Shown piece by piece: positions 18,884-29,686 of a DNA stretch of 64,000 nucleotides. The translations under genes and the position numbers were made by a program. The notes beneath the pieces were generated by a model. It made no database searches. It worked only from the letters and a program-made list of their open reading frames with translations, and was not told the DNA's origin. Source of the DNA: Bacillota bacterium (GTDB taxonomy: Bacteria > Bacillota > Clostridia > Lachnospirales > Bianqueaceae); contig JAFRZE010000052.1 of the NCBI GenBank assembly GCA_017442735.1, forward strand, positions 39,215-103,214, given 5' to 3'. How positions within the stretch are numbered: the first letter of the stretch is position 1; each line of letters starts with the position of its first letter.

Positions 18884-19348
18884 TTACGGCAGCCAGGTCA
18901 TATTATGGTATTTTTCGTGATCATCCATAAAACCGACGGCCCGGTACAGGGGATAACCATCTTCCGTCGCCTTGAGTTCCATACGGGATAATCCCATGGT
19001 TCTCGCGTCCTCGATCATTGTGTTCATGATCTTTCTTGCATACCCTTTCCTCCGGGCGTAAGGCCTGGTGTAGACATTCAGGACTGTCCCTGTTTTGCCG
19101 TTGATAAAGGAAGGACTCATGGGTTTGATCACCACAAGCAGGAAGGCACAGGAAACGACTTCTTCCTTTTCTCTGATCAGATAAACGAAAAGATTTTTGT
19201 TCAGTGTTTCACGGTAATAATCAGGCAGGCTCTGCCTGATCTTCCGCACGGTCTCTTCTTCCAGGGTTCCGTTATCTTCCTGGAGATAGGCCAGCCGAAG
19301 TTCGACCAGAGTGCTGATATCTTCCGGACAAGCTTTTTCTACGATCAT
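18884..19348 (-). CDS. GNAT family N-acetyltransferase
   Basis: Predicted acetyl-CoA-dependent acetyltransferase of 154 residues. Motif A is TVLNVYTRPYARRKGYARKIM (acetyl-CoA loop RRKGYA, about 99-104), followed by the helix and the closing LYRAVGF motif typical of the fold. The substrate cannot be predicted. It ends 10 bases from the converging comM/yifB stop. The start has GGAGGAAG upstream. Confidence 0.85.
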   Translation of the reverse strand: MIVEKACPEDISTLVELRLAYLQEDNGTLEEETVRKIRQSLPDYYRETLNKNLFVYLIREKEEVVSCAFLLVVIKPMSPSFINGKTGTVLNVYTRPYARRKGYARKIMNTMIEDARTMGLSRMELKATEDGYPLYRAVGFMDDHEKYHNMTWLP

Positions 19349-19371
19349 GCTTCTTCCTCCATTCGCGTTCC

Positions 19372-19400
19372 ATCATACGGACATGAAAAAACCACCTCAA
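19372..19400 (-). promoter_or_regulatory. Possible promoter of the acetyltransferase gene
   Basis: TTGAGG (19395-19400), 17-base spacer and TATGAT (19372-19377) on the minus strand. The -35 falls in the tRNA-operon terminator, so read-through is the alternative. Confidence 0.4.
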
Positions 19401-19410
19401 GGGTGGTTTC
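19385..19410 (-). terminator. Terminator of the tRNA operon
   Basis: Hairpin AAACCACC-CTTGA-GGTGGTTT on the minus transcript, followed by a T run, directly after tRNA-Arg. Confidence 0.85.
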
Positions 19411-19413
19411 AGA

Positions 19414-19487
19414 TGCGTGCAGTAGGATTCGAACCCGCGGCCTTCTGGTCCGTAGCCAGACGCTCTATCCAGCTGAGCTATGCACGC
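19414..19487 (-). tRNA. tRNA-Arg (ACG)
   Basis: 74 bases. Acceptor arms GCGTGCA and TGCACGC pair fully with A73; anticodon stem TCTGG/CCAGA encloses loop CTACGGA, giving anticodon ACG; T arm contains GGTTCGAATCC. No CCA is encoded. Last gene of a four-tRNA unit. Confidence 0.95.
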
Positions 19488-19491
19488 ACAA

Positions 19492-19562
19492 AGCGGGTGA
19501 AGGGAATCGGACCCTCGTATCTAGCTTGGAAGGCTAGTGTTCTACCATTGAACTACACCCGC
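19492..19562 (-). tRNA. tRNA-Gly (TCC)
   Basis: 71 bases. Acceptor arms GCGGGTG and CACCCGC pair; anticodon loop CTTCCAA gives TCC; short D loop as in glycine tRNAs. No encoded CCA. Confidence 0.95.
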
Positions 19563-19573
19563 AAAAGGGAAAA

Positions 19574-19646
19574 TGCCCAGAACCGGAATCGAACCAGTGA
19601 CACGTGGATTTTCAGTCCACTGCTCTACCATCTGAGCTATCTGGGC
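19574..19646 (-). tRNA. tRNA-Phe (GAA)
   Basis: 73 bases. Acceptor arms GCCCAGA and TCTGGGC with A73; anticodon stem GTGGA/TCCAC around loop CTGAAAA, anticodon GAA; T loop GGTTCGATTCC. No encoded CCA. Confidence 0.95.
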
Positions 19647-19662
19647 TTATATAATACTGAGA

Positions 19663-19746
19663 TGCCGGAGACCGGGATCGAACCGGTACGGGTTTGACCC
19701 CGCAGGATTTTAAGTCCTGTGCGTCTGCCAATTCCGCCACTCCGGC
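19663..19746 (-). tRNA. tRNA-Leu (TAA)
   Basis: 84 bases with the long variable arm of class II tRNAs. Acceptor arms GCCGGAG and CTCCGGC with A73; anticodon loop CTTAAAA gives TAA. First gene of the tRNA operon. Confidence 0.95.
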
Positions 19747-19799
19747 AATCGGGACTGGCCGACGTGACCGCACTAAGCCAGTCATTCGCGACAAATGGT

Positions 19800-19828
19800 A
19801 TAATATCACAGTCCCCTATCAAAGTCAA
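19800..19828 (-). promoter_or_regulatory. Promoter of the Leu-Phe-Gly-Arg tRNA operon
   Basis: Minus-strand TTGACT (19823-19828), 17-base spacer, TATTAT (19800-19805). The roughly 45-base leader before tRNA-Leu carries matching arms GACTGGC and GCCAGTC, which could fold the 5' leader. Confidence 0.8.
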
Positions 19829-19838
19829 CTATAATTTT

Positions 19839-20315
19839 TTAAAGTTTTTCTTCCAACAGACATACCGCCTGCGCGGCCATTCCCTCTTCTCTGCCGGTAA
19901 AGCCCAGCTTTTCTTCCGTGGTCGCTTTGACATTTATGCAGGCTGTGTCCGTACCAAGCGCCGCCGCGATATTCCTTCTCATCTCTTCCGTATAGGGAGC
20001 GATCTTCGGCTTCTGCGCGATCAGAAGCGCGTCCACATTGCCGATCCGGTAGCCCTTCTGATCCATCAGGCCGGCTACTTCTTTCAAAAGGACCATACTG
20101 GATACACCAAGGTAAGCCGGATCCGTATCCGGGAAAAGCTTTCCTATATCTCCCAATGCCAAAGCGCCGAGGATCGCGTCCATGACCGCGTGGACCAGCA
20201 CATCCGCGTCCGAATGCCCGTCCAGACCAAAGGGATAAGGTATTTTTACACCGCCAAGGATCAGGTCTCTGCCTTCCTTCAGCCGATGTACATCATAACC
20301 GATACCGATTTTCAT
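19839..20315 (-). CDS. ispF: 2-C-methyl-D-erythritol 2,4-cyclodiphosphate synthase
   Basis: MEP-pathway enzyme making MEcPP, the substrate of IspG. The 158-residue protein shows the zinc ligands Asp8 and His10 (GYDVHRL) and His42 ([11 protein letters not shown]), and [13 protein letters not shown]. No ispD is adjacent, so it is separate from the usual ispDF pair. Confidence 0.96.
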   Translation of the reverse strand: MKIGIGYDVHRLKEGRDLILGGVKIPYPFGLDGHSDADVLVHAVMDAILGALALGDIGKLFPDTDPAYLGVSSMVLLKEVAGLMDQKGYRIGNVDALLIAQKPKIAPYTEEMRRNIAAALGTDTACINVKATTEEKLGFTGREEGMAAQAVCLLEEKL

Positions 20316-20344
20316 GATAAAACCTCAAATGATAAGATGGTAGG

Positions 20345-20350
20345 ATTATA
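20345..20350 (-). promoter_or_regulatory. Possible -10 element for ispF
   Basis: Perfect TATAAT 30 bases before the ispF ATG on the minus strand. The matching -35 region is just the T-tail of the groEL terminator (TTTTTT), so strength is uncertain. Confidence 0.35.
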
Positions 20351-20367
20351 CCACACTTCAAATCTTC

Positions 20368-20412
20368 AAAAAAGCCCCTTCGGGAAAGCGGGCTTTCCAA
20401 AAGGGGCTTTTC
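20368..20412 (-). terminator. Terminator of groES-groEL
   Basis: Arms AAAAGCCCC and GGGGCTTTTTT surround an inner GGAAAGC/GCTTTCC helix; on the minus transcript the T run follows. It lies 25 bases past the groEL stop. Confidence 0.9.
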
Positions 20413-20437
20413 TCGATCTTTACATGGCTTTGCTTGA

Positions 20438-22081
<1,644 letters not shown>

Positions 22082-22369
22082 TTAATCTTCTACGATCGCC
22101 AGAATATCGCTCTGCTTCAGGATCATATATTCATTGCCTTCCAGCTTGACTTCTGTGCCGGCATACTTGGCATAGATGACTTTCTGGCCGACCTTAACTT
22201 CCATCTTCACTTCCTTGCCATCGATCACTCCGCCGGGACCTACAGCAATCACTTCCGCTTCCTGCGGTTTTTCCTTCGCGTTACCGGTGAGCACGATGCC
22301 GGATTTGGTCGTTTCGATCGCTTCCAGCTGTTTCACAACAACTTTATCGCCCAAAGGAACTAACTTCAT
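22082..22369 (-). CDS. groES: Co-chaperonin GroES (10 kDa)
   Basis: Lid of the GroEL chamber. The 95-residue protein has LVPLGDKVVVKQLEA, a mobile loop (TKSGIVLTGNAKEKPQ) and YMILKQSDILAIVED at the end. The ribosome site AGGAGG is well placed. Transcription is controlled by the CIRCE operator upstream. Confidence 0.98.
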   Translation of the reverse strand: MKLVPLGDKVVVKQLEAIETTKSGIVLTGNAKEKPQEAEVIAVGPGGVIDGKEVKMEVKVGQKVIYAKYAGTEVKLEGNEYMILKQSDILAIVED

Positions 22370-22406
22370 GGATACTACCTCCTGATATTACCTTGTTTCC
22401 AAATTG

Positions 22407-22433
22407 TTAGCACTCTTGTTTATCGAGTGCTAA
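22407..22433 (-). promoter_or_regulatory. CIRCE operator (HrcA binding site)
   Basis: Perfect consensus: TTAGCACTC (22407-22415), nine bases, GAGTGCTAA (22425-22433), located between the groES promoter and its start. Implies heat-shock repression by HrcA, which is not encoded in this window. Confidence 0.97.
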
Positions 22434-22445
22434 ACCACAACTGCT

Positions 22446-22474
22446 ATCATATTCGAAACCCCGAATGATATCAA
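22446..22474 (-). promoter_or_regulatory. Promoter of groES-groEL
   Basis: Minus-strand TTGATA (22469-22474), 17-base spacer and TATGAT (22446-22451), directly upstream of CIRCE. Confidence 0.8.
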
Positions 22475-22566
22475 CCTGACGCATTCGATAATAATCCGAA
22501 TTATTTCTATTTTCCTTTATTATTCTCTGTTTATCTCCGTTTTCCTCTGTTTTTGATTTTCTTCCC

Positions 22567-22595
22567 TTGACTGGTTTTTGCGGGCAGGCTATAAT
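22567..22595 (+). promoter_or_regulatory. Promoter of tmcAL
   Basis: TTGACT (22567-22572), 17-base spacer, perfect TATAAT (22590-22595), 36 bases before the ATG. Confidence 0.85.
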
Positions 22596-22630
22596 TCTAC
22601 TCATATCAACCAGACGAGGTGTCTTTTGTC

Positions 22631-23812
22631 ATGATCGGTATCATCTGCGAATTCAATCCTTTTCACTATGGTCACCGCTATCTGATCCGCGAAGCCAGAA
22701 AGGCTTTCCCGGACCAGCCGGTCATCTGTGTCATGAGCGGTAACTATGTTCAGCGTGGGGAACCGGCTTTTTATGATAAAATGTCCCGGACCGAAATGGC
22801 GCTTTTGGGCGGCGCGGATATGGTGCTGGAACTGCCCACCTACTACGCAGCCGCTACCGCGGAAAAATTCGCGCTTGGCGCCTGCAGGATCCTGGCTTCG
22901 ACCGGCCTTGTCTCTTCTCTGGTTTTCGGCATGGAAGACCCGGAAAATCTTCCTCTTCTTGACAAAGCGGCTGCATTTCTCACCGCCAATGATTCTCCCT
23001 ATCCTGAACTTTTGAAAGACAGACTGCGGGAAGCTCCCTCCTACGCGGCCGCGCGCGGCGAAGTTCTGTCATTCCTTTTAGACTCTCCCCTTCCCACAGG
23101 ACCGAACGAGATCCTTGCTCTTGAATATCTGAGCGCTCTGAAGCGGCTTTCTTTCAGCCCCGAAATTCTTCCGATCCGGCGCACCGCGCCTCACACAGAC
23201 GACGTGGATCCCTCCGGTCGGTTTTTGTCATCTTCCGCGATCCGGAAAAAAGCCATGGAAGGACTGGATATTTCCGGCGTTCTTCCCGTATCCGGATCGG
23301 GTCTGCCGGTCTTTTCTTCTTCTATGTTTCAGCCACTTCTGTATCGTCTTTGCTTCCATGACGCTCCGTCCCTCGCCGGGATCGACGAGATCGAAGAAGG
23401 TCTGGAAAACCGTATTCTCCGAGCCGCGAGTGAAGCCTCTTCCTATGATGATCTGCTTGCCCGGCTGACGACCAAAAGGTATCCCACCGCCCGTCTTCGC
23501 CGTATCCTCCTGAATATCCTGCTGGATATTACGAAAGAACGGAAAAAGGAGCTTGCGTTTTCAGAGGGACCCGGCTACATTCGTGTACTGGGCATCAAAA
23601 AAGAGCACCTGTCGCTTTTAGGTGCTCTCTCTGAAAAAAGTTCACTTCCCGTGGTCACGAACCTTGCCCGTGACCTGGATCTTCTTCCTGCGAAGGCAAA
23701 GGCCATGCTGCAGGATGAGCTGATCTTTACAAAGATCTACCGGACACTCCTTCCCGACCCTTCAGCCTTGACATCCAGCGAAAAAAGCGTCCCGCTGATG
23801 ATCCTGTCCTGA
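22631..23812 (+). CDS. tmcAL: tRNA(Met) cytidine acetate ligase
   Basis: Nucleotidyltransferase-fold enzyme (formerly YlbM) that acetylates C34 of elongator tRNA-Met using acetate and ATP. The 393-residue protein starts MIGIICEFNPFHYGHRYLI, where HYGH is the HxGH nucleotide motif, followed by VMSGNYVQRGEPAFYDK and the catalytic-domain pattern typical of the family. A GTG at 22619 overlaps the GAGGTG ribosome site, so ATG 22631 is chosen. It has its own strong promoter and converges on a lipoprotein gene three bases away, with no obvious shared terminator. Confidence 0.92.
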   Translation: MIGIICEFNPFHYGHRYLIREARKAFPDQPVICVMSGNYVQRGEPAFYDKMSRTEMALLGGADMVLELPTYYAAATAEKFALGACRILASTGLVSSLVFGMEDPENLPLLDKAAAFLTANDSPYPELLKDRLREAPSYAAARGEVLSFLLDSPLPTGPNEILALEYLSALKRLSFSPEILPIRRTAPHTDDVDPSGRFLSSSAIRKKAMEGLDISGVLPVSGSGLPVFSSSMFQPLLYRLCFHDAPSLAGIDEIEEGLENRILRAASEASSYDDLLARLTTKRYPTARLRRILLNILLDITKERKKELAFSEGPGYIRVLGIKKEHLSLLGALSEKSSLPVVTNLARDLDLLPAKAKAMLQDELIFTKIYRTLLPDPSALTSSEKSVPLMILS

Positions 23813-23815
23813 CGA

Positions 23816-24244
23816 TCACTCGTTCGGATACACGATCCCTTCGTAAGTCTTGATTTTTCCTTCGGTATCCTTGACCTTCAGATATACTGTATCCCCTTCG
23901 GCATTGCCTGTCGAAGACATCTCCAGCTCATAACCATCCGCCAGGTAAACCTCATACGCGTCATAGTTCATGTTGTTATGACAGATCACACCGATATCAA
24001 ACACTCCGGGAGCGCTCTCCTCGGAGAATTTGCTCATGGAGATCGTGACCGTATGGCCGGGATCCACCTGAGTCAGAAGGACCGATTCTCCCCAATCATC
24101 CGATGTTGAGAGACTGATGTACATATTGTCCCAGGTCTGATCCAGATTGTTCGTAAACTTGATGCTGGGCACCGGTTCCGAATTGCAGCCCGAGAGAACG
24201 AGGATCATCATCAGACTCAGCAAAACACAAAACAGTTTTTTCAT
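23816..24244 (-). CDS. Putative lipoprotein of unknown function
   Basis: 142 residues with a type II signal peptide: MKK, a hydrophobic stretch and lipobox LSGC (Cys20). The mature part reads like a small beta-rich domain (IKFTNNLDQTWDNMYISLS, then GHTVTISMSKF and GYELEMSSTG). No family is recognised. It starts 40 bases after the foldase gene but beyond that gene's terminator hairpin, with an AAAGGAG ribosome site and no room for a clear promoter, so expression probably depends on read-through. Confidence 0.75.
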   Translation of the reverse strand: MKKLFCVLLSLMMILVLSGCNSEPVPSIKFTNNLDQTWDNMYISLSTSDDWGESVLLTQVDPGHTVTISMSKFSEESAPGVFDIGVICHNNMNYDAYEVYLADGYELEMSSTGNAEGDTVYLKVKDTEGKIKTYEGIVYPNE

Positions 24245-24268
24245 TTCCGTTTCTCCTTTGAATAATTG

Positions 24269-24299
24269 AAAAACGCGGCGAGCCTTAAATAGGCTCGCT
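24269..24299 (-). terminator. Hairpin overlapping the foldase stop codon
   Basis: GCGAGCC (24278-24284) pairs with GGCTCGC (24292-24298); on the minus transcript CGCGTTTTTC follows. The TAA stop of the PpiC gene lies in the loop. Likely partial terminator before the lipoprotein gene. Confidence 0.7.
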
Positions 24300-25811
24300 G
24301 CGGTATTTCATGGCAAATTTGTGTTCGGTCACCGGGTACTGTTCGGCAGCCGCCAGATACCATTCATTATAGGCGTTCGTCTGAAGGGTCGACTGTACAT
24401 CGATCTGCCAGCGCGGCAGATTATCCCCTACAAAGTACATGATATGATATCCGTATTCCGTCTCAATGATTCCGGAGTCTCCCGGGAAACGCGCTTCATC
24501 AAAACACCAGTCGTTGAACGCTCCTACCATCTGCGTCTCATATACGCCGGTATACAGACCGCCGTTCGTATTGGAACCGGTATCTCCGCTGTACTCTTCA
24601 GCCAGCGCAGCGAAGCTCTCTTCCGTCAGACCCTGACTTAAAAACATTTTGTAGATCCCTTCCGCTGAAGCCTGGGCTTTTTCCTTTGCTTCTTCCGTAT
24701 CATCCTCGAAAGCGATCAGAATATGACGGACATCCACGGTCTTCGAGTCATTGCGGTAAGGCGCTTTGATCATATATACGGCATAGAAGCTGTCACCGCT
24801 CACATTCTCGATCACGGCCACGCTTCCATCCGGATTGTCCTGATTGAAGATCCAGTCCGCAAGGTTGACATCCACACTGGTCGCGCTTTCAAAGGACAGA
24901 TTTCTTACGAGCGAAGTGTCTTCGACCGTCTGTCCTTCCTCCGCTTCCGCTTCAGCCTTGGCAACAGCCTTTTCTTCAAAACCTTCTTCAGTGGCAACTC
25001 CCTCGATAAATGCGTCTGCCTGAGCCTTCGCGTCTTCTGCCGTCACGGCTTCCGTTTCTTCATCCCCTTCTACAACAGCGAAACGAACGATACGGATATC
25101 CGCGACATCATAATCCTTCGCGTTTTCCTGATAATACGCGTCCAGTTCGGCTTCCGAAAAAGTAAATGAAGCCTGTTTCTCTTTCATAAAGGCTTCCGCG
25201 AGCAGTTCGCGATAGATACACGTCTCCAGGGTATCCATATTGAAGCCCATGCCAAAGGAATTGCTGAGATAGGTACTCAGAGACACACCGGATTCTTCCG
25301 CCTGTGTTTTCGCGTTTTCAAGCGTCTGTTCATATACCTGCTGCGCGTCCTCCGGAAGAGTAAAGTTTGCTTTCTTCGCTTCCTCGGAAAGGATCACCAG
25401 CTGCTGCAGATTATCCTTAGCCTCATTGCTGAAGTAATCGGCATAACTCATTTCATCATTGTATGCCTGTTTCTTCAGAGACTTTGTCAGATCGATCGGC
25501 ATATAGCTTCCGCCAAAGTAGGAATAGATCGTCTGATAGTAGTTATTGAACGTCGTACGATAGTAATAACTGAACTCGGCTACGGAAATATCCTCGTCGC
25601 CGATCGTCAGCGCTTTCAGCATCCGGCGGGAAAGACCCGTATTCGGAAGGATCAAAGCAGCGATCAACAAGATGACGATAACTGTCACTCCGGCTCCGGC
25701 CAAACGGCGTTTGGTCTTCTGAGAGATCTTTGCGTTCTCCCGTTTTTTGATCTGCTGCTGGCGTTTTCTCGCCTCTTCACGGCGCTGTTCGATCTTGGCT
25801 TGTGTGTCCAT
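24285..25811 (-). CDS. Membrane-anchored PpiC-type peptidylprolyl isomerase
   Basis: Extracytoplasmic foldase resembling PrsA/SurA. The 508-residue protein has a basic, coiled cytoplasmic start (residues 1-37, rich in Arg/Lys/Gln), one membrane helix (about 38-56), a long helical chaperone part, an Ala/Glu-rich segment (about 240-300), and a PpiC rotamase domain near 360-465 (VDVRHILIAFEDD, then YGYHIMYFVGD). It is held by a membrane helix rather than a lipid, unlike Bacillus PrsA. A hairpin spans its stop codon. Confidence 0.85.
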   Translation of the reverse strand: MDTQAKIEQRREEARKRQQQIKKRENAKISQKTKRRLAGAGVTVIVILLIAALILPNTGLSRRMLKALTIGDEDISVAEFSYYYRTTFNNYYQTIYSYFGGSYMPIDLTKSLKKQAYNDEMSYADYFSNEAKDNLQQLVILSEEAKKANFTLPEDAQQVYEQTLENAKTQAEESGVSLSTYLSNSFGMGFNMDTLETCIYRELLAEAFMKEKQASFTFSEAELDAYYQENAKDYDVADIRIVRFAVVEGDEETEAVTAEDAKAQADAFIEGVATEEGFEEKAVAKAEAEAEEGQTVEDTSLVRNLSFESATSVDVNLADWIFNQDNPDGSVAVIENVSGDSFYAVYMIKAPYRNDSKTVDVRHILIAFEDDTEEAKEKAQASAEGIYKMFLSQGLTEESFAALAEEYSGDTGSNTNGGLYTGVYETQMVGAFNDWCFDEARFPGDSGIIETEYGYHIMYFVGDNLPRWQIDVQSTLQTNAYNEWYLAAAEQYPVTEHKFAMKYRSEPI

Positions 25812-25854
25812 AACAAAACAACCTCTTATAAAGATAATTTGATATCAAACGACA

Positions 25855-25893
25855 AAAACACACCTCCGGCATGGCCGCCAGCCAGGCCGGAGG
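25855..25893 (-). terminator. Terminator after the coiled-coil gene
   Basis: CCTCCGGC and GCCGGAGG arms with an inner GGCC-rich helix; TGTGTTTTTGTC follows on the minus transcript. It lies about 30 bases past the stop of the gene at 25924. Confidence 0.7.
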
Positions 25894-25923
25894 CGGTATT
25901 GTCTAAAAAATCTGTCTGCACGA

Positions 25924-26472
25924 TCAGTCGTGATGAATATCCAGTTCCTTGCGGTTCTGCTGCAGGATTCGGCTCTTCTGATCGATCACGCTGGCGAATT
26001 CTTTCGACCGGTTATCGATGATACCGGCGATCTTGGAAAGTTCCTCATTCGTGAAGCCTGCCAGCTGTTTCATCTGATCATCGATCTGCATCAGCAGATC
26101 ATCGGCGTATTCTTTGGCGCCCATCCGCATTTCCTTGGAAACACGTTTCGCGTTGTCGACGATCTCTTCCGCCTGCTGGTAAGCCTTACGGGTCACCTCA
26201 TGCTCATTGATCATCTTCAGGCGCTCTTCTTCCGCCTCTTTGATCTTTGCTTCCGCCTCATGCTGGGCGTCCACGATGATCCGGTTCTTCTCTTCCAGCA
26301 CCCATTTGGACTGCTCGATCTCAGTAGGCATTTTTAAACGGATATCCGTGATTGCATCAAAGAGCTCTTCCCTGTCCACAAGCACCTTATCACTGAAAGG
26401 TACTGTTTTCGCCTGTTCGAGCATCTCCTCGATACTTGTTAAGATTTCTTCGATTTCCATCTGACGGTCCAT
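25924..26472 (-). CDS. Conserved coiled-coil protein next to coaD
   Basis: 182 residues, almost entirely helical and charged. The middle (about 55-115: VLEEKNRIIVDAQHEAEAKI and what follows) is typical coiled coil, reminiscent of ATP-synthase b/H-type stalks or DivIVA-like proteins, but no catalytic motif is visible and the function is unknown. AGGAGG lies seven bases before the ATG. It follows coaD by four bases, so it belongs to the rsmD-coaD unit, a pairing common in Clostridia. Confidence 0.75.
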   Translation of the reverse strand: MDRQMEIEEILTSIEEMLEQAKTVPFSDKVLVDREELFDAITDIRLKMPTEIEQSKWVLEEKNRIIVDAQHEAEAKIKEAEEERLKMINEHEVTRKAYQQAEEIVDNAKRVSKEMRMGAKEYADDLLMQIDDQMKQLAGFTNEELSKIAGIIDNRSKEFASVIDQKSRILQQNRKELDIHHD

Positions 26473-26476
26473 GACC

Positions 26477-26953
26477 TTACCTCCTGAATTTGTATATCAT
26501 GTCTATAATTGACGCTGGGACAAAGTGCTCGACGTTTCCGTTATGTCGAAGCACATCTTTCACGATCGTGGAGCTGATATAGGAATAAGAAACATTCGTT
26601 GTCAGAAAAACCGTCTCCATTTGAGGAAGGAGCGAACGGTTCGCCTGAGCAAGCTGAAGTTCATATTCAAAATCAGTAACGGCTCTCAGGCCTCTGATCA
26701 CGATCACTGCATTCTGCTCTTTCAGAAAATCCACCAGAAGACCGCTGAAAGGCAGCACTTCCACATTGGGCAGATCTTCGGTCGCTTTTTTGAGAAGAGC
26801 GATCCTTTCTTCCACAGTAAACATGGGACTTTTGGAGCTGTTCTCCAACACACCGACTACCAGACGATCCACGATCCTCGAACCTCGTTCGATGATATCC
26901 AGATGTCCAAGGGTGACGGGATCAAAACTTCCGGGGCATACACCGATCCGCAC
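26477..26953 (-). CDS. coaD: Phosphopantetheine adenylyltransferase
   Basis: Penultimate coenzyme A step, joining ATP and 4'-phosphopantetheine. The 158-residue protein has GSFDPVTLGHLDII with the TxGH nucleotide motif, VIRGLRAVTDFEYE, and the closing YSYISSTIVKDVLRHNGNV. Two bases separate it from rsmD. Confidence 0.97.
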   Translation of the reverse strand: MRIGVCPGSFDPVTLGHLDIIERGSRIVDRLVVGVLENSSKSPMFTVEERIALLKKATEDLPNVEVLPFSGLLVDFLKEQNAVIVIRGLRAVTDFEYELQLAQANRSLLPQMETVFLTTNVSYSYISSTIVKDVLRHNGNVEHFVPASIIDMIYKFRR

Positions 26954-26955
26954 GA

Positions 26956-27513
26956 TTACTGATTCTCCAGTCTTTTAAAAAATGTAAACCGGGTCGTTTT
27001 ATAGACTTTTTCCCTGACCTTCAAAAGAAGGTCAAGATCTACCACAGTCCCGGAGGATGATTCCATGATCAGAACACCGTCCTCGGCTAAAAGGCCATAC
27101 TCTCCGATCAGCTCGCCGATCTTCTTCTCATAGCCATGATCATACGGCGGATCCATGAAAATAAAATCAAACCGGAAACCCTCTTTTTCAAGCAGGGCAA
27201 GCCCTCTTTCCACAGAGGAGGAGATCAGGCGTGATCTTTTCTCAAATCCGAGATCGGAAAGATTGCGACGAATACAGCTCAAAGCACGGGGATCCTGTTC
27301 GATCAGGATCAGCGAAGAAGCTCCTCTGGAGAGCGCTTCGATCCCTATCTGTCCGCTTCCCGCGAACAGATCCAGAAACGAAGATCCGGCCAGATCAAAC
27401 TGGATCATTCCAAACAAAGATTCCTTTAATCGGTCGGTCGTCGGACGTGTATTCATCCCTTCCGGAGTTATCAGACGACGCCCTTTTGCGCTTCCGGCAA
27501 TGACTCTCGTCAT
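26956..27513 (-). CDS. rsmD: 16S rRNA (guanine-966-N2)-methyltransferase
   Basis: SAM-dependent rRNA methyltransferase. The 185-residue protein has VIAGSAKGRRLITPEG, the SAM loop FLDLFAGSGQIGIEALSRGA and the catalytic FIFMDPPYDHGY. First gene of the unit that continues with coaD. Confidence 0.94.
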   Translation of the reverse strand: MTRVIAGSAKGRRLITPEGMNTRPTTDRLKESLFGMIQFDLAGSSFLDLFAGSGQIGIEALSRGASSLILIEQDPRALSCIRRNLSDLGFEKRSRLISSSVERGLALLEKEGFRFDFIFMDPPYDHGYEKKIGELIGEYGLLAEDGVLIMESSSGTVVDLDLLLKVREKVYKTTRFTFFKRLENQ

Positions 27514-27531
27514 AAAATCATCCTTCTTTCT

Positions 27532-27559
27532 ATTTTACAGATTACACACAAAAAGTCAA
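27532..27559 (-). promoter_or_regulatory. Promoter of rsmD-coaD
   Basis: Minus-strand TTGACT (27554-27559), 16-base spacer and TAAAAT (27532-27537), placed between recG and rsmD. Confidence 0.7.
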
Positions 27560-27574
27560 GTAAAATGTCAACTT

Positions 27575-29686
27575 TTATCCTGACAAACCGGAAGATGAAA
27601 CAGCCCTTTCAAGGAACCCGTCCAGCATTTCCCGGATTCCTCTGTGTTCCAGGTGGGCCAGTCCCGGATCGATCCTCATCACGGTTTCCGCCAGGCTTTG
27701 TGCCTTGGAAAGGATCGGCATATCTCTGAACAAATCTGCCAGTTTGAAGTCCGGAAGGCCATGCTGCCTAAGGCCAAACACATCGCCGGAGCCACGCATT
27801 TTCAGATCTTCTTCCGCAATATAAAAACCGTCCGTCGAATCTACCAGCACTTTCAGCCGTTTTCTCGTCTCCGCCTGTTTCTGATCGGATACAAGCACAC
27901 AGTAACTTTCTGTCTGTCCCCTGCCGACACGGCCGCGGAGCTGATGAAGCTGCGCCAGGCCGAAACGTTCGGCGTTTTCCACGATCATCAGAGACGCGTT
28001 GGGAACATTGACACCGACCTCCACGACCGTTGTCGAAACGAGAATATCGATCGTTCCTTCCACAAACGCCTGCATCACACTGTCCTTCTCCTGCGGCCGC
28101 ATCTGCCCGTGAAGAAGTCCTACCCGAAGATCCGGGAAAATCATCTGAGACAGAAAATCCGCGTACTGAACAGCTGAACGAAGGGATTCTTCGGGCTCAT
28201 CGTCCGGATGATCCTTTTCATCGCTTTCCACAGCCGGACAGATGATATAGACCTGATGCTTCTCCTCTACCTGCCGCCGAATAAACTGGTAAAGCCGTTC
28301 TTCATAGGAGGAATCCACGCTGTATGTCTTCACCGGTGTTCTTCCCGGCGGCATCTCATCCAGAATGGAAATATCCATGTCTCCATAAAGGATCATGGTC
28401 AGCGTCCGAGGGATCGGCGTCGCCGTCATGACCAATACATTGCAGTCCTTCTCTTCCTCTTCCGTCTGGTTCTTACGGGAGAGCAAAAGCCGCTGCCGGA
28501 CCCCGAACCGATGCTGTTCATCCGTGATCACAAGACCCAGCTTATGGAAGATGACCGTTTCCTGTATCAGCGCGTGCGTGCCGATGATCACATCGATCCT
28601 TCCCTCCCGGAGATCTTCCAGCAGTGCCTGCCGGCTCTTTCCGGTGACAGAACCTGTCAGCAGCGATACTCTTACCCCAAAAGGTTCCAGCATCTTTTTC
28701 GCTTCCAGATAATGCTGTCTGGCCAGGACCTCAGTCGGCACCATCAACGCGCTCTGATACCCGTTCAGAAATGTCCGGTAACAGGACAAAAGCGCGACCA
28801 GGGTCTTTCCGCTGCCCACATCCCCCTGAAGCATCCGGTTCATGGGCTTCTCATCGGCGAGATCCGCCAGGATCTCCTGAAGGCTTCTGGCCTGCGCGCC
28901 TGTCATCCGGTAAGGAAGAGCGTCTTCTATCTCTTTTTCTTTTTCCGGAAATGGCATCAGCCTGACGCCCGAAAGGTTCTGATCCCTGCCGTTTTTCATT
29001 CTCCGAAGAGCCAGCTGCTGTATAAACAGCTCGTCAAAAACCAGCCGTTCCCTTGCTTTTTCCATTTGTTCAAAGGACTCGGGCCGGTGCATTTGTACGT
29101 ATGAATGATACTGGTCGGGCATATCCTGCCGGTAAGTCATGGGCAGATAATCATCCTGAGGATCCAGAAGATCAAGCGCCCCGTCGACAGCCTGAGAAAC
29201 CATTTTCTGTGTCAGGCCGCCTCCCAGCGGATAGACCGGTACGATCCCGGGCATATCTTCTCCGGCCGGCTGCACTTTAGGCGAACTCAGCTGGAGACGA
29301 TATCCGTTTCGGCGTACCTTGCCCTGAAACAGATAGATCTTGCCCATTACCAGGTTTTTGACCATATAAGGCTGATTGAACCATACGACAGGAAGTTCAC
29401 CTGTTTCATCCGCGATCCGCCCGTTGGTGATCGTCATTCGTCCGGTATGAACATTGCGAAGCTCCGTGAGCAGCCTCCCGCGGATGATCACTTCCTGATC
29501 GACGAGGATCTCACTGATCGGGGTGCGCATCCGCTCATCCACATAGTTTCTGGGGAAATAGCTGAGAAGCTCCGCGGCGTTATGTACACCCTGCTGAAAA
29601 AACAGCTCCAAACGGCGCATTCCGATCCCTTTCAGGGAAACGAGCTGTACCGCTTCGAGCTGTTTCAAAGATAGTTTATCCATCAT
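27575..29686 (-). CDS. recG: ATP-dependent DNA helicase RecG
   Basis: Remodels stalled forks and Holliday junctions. The 703-residue protein has an N-terminal wedge/OB domain (about 60-160), Walker [16 protein letters not shown] box [14 protein letters not shown], and late motifs [17 protein letters not shown] and [10 protein letters not shown]. The start overlaps the fakA stop (TAATG). Confidence 0.97.
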   Translation of the reverse strand: MMDKLSLKQLEAVQLVSLKGIGMRRLELFFQQGVHNAAELLSYFPRNYVDERMRTPISEILVDQEVIIRGRLLTELRNVHTGRMTITNGRIADETGELPVVWFNQPYMVKNLVMGKIYLFQGKVRRNGYRLQLSSPKVQPAGEDMPGIVPVYPLGGGLTQKMVSQAVDGALDLLDPQDDYLPMTYRQDMPDQYHSYVQMHRPESFEQMEKARERLVFDELFIQQLALRRMKNGRDQNLSGVRLMPFPEKEKEIEDALPYRMTGAQARSLQEILADLADEKPMNRMLQGDVGSGKTLVALLSCYRTFLNGYQSALMVPTEVLARQHYLEAKKMLEPFGVRVSLLTGSVTGKSRQALLEDLREGRIDVIIGTHALIQETVIFHKLGLVITDEQHRFGVRQRLLLSRKNQTEEEEKDCNVLVMTATPIPRTLTMILYGDMDISILDEMPPGRTPVKTYSVDSSYEERLYQFIRRQVEEKHQVYIICPAVESDEKDHPDDEPEESLRSAVQYADFLSQMIFPDLRVGLLHGQMRPQEKDSVMQAFVEGTIDILVSTTVVEVGVNVPNASLMIVENAERFGLAQLHQLRGRVGRGQTESYCVLVSDQKQAETRKRLKVLVDSTDGFYIAEEDLKMRGSGDVFGLRQHGLPDFKLADLFRDMPILSKAQSLAETVMRIDPGLAHLEHRGIREMLDGFLERAVSSSGLSG

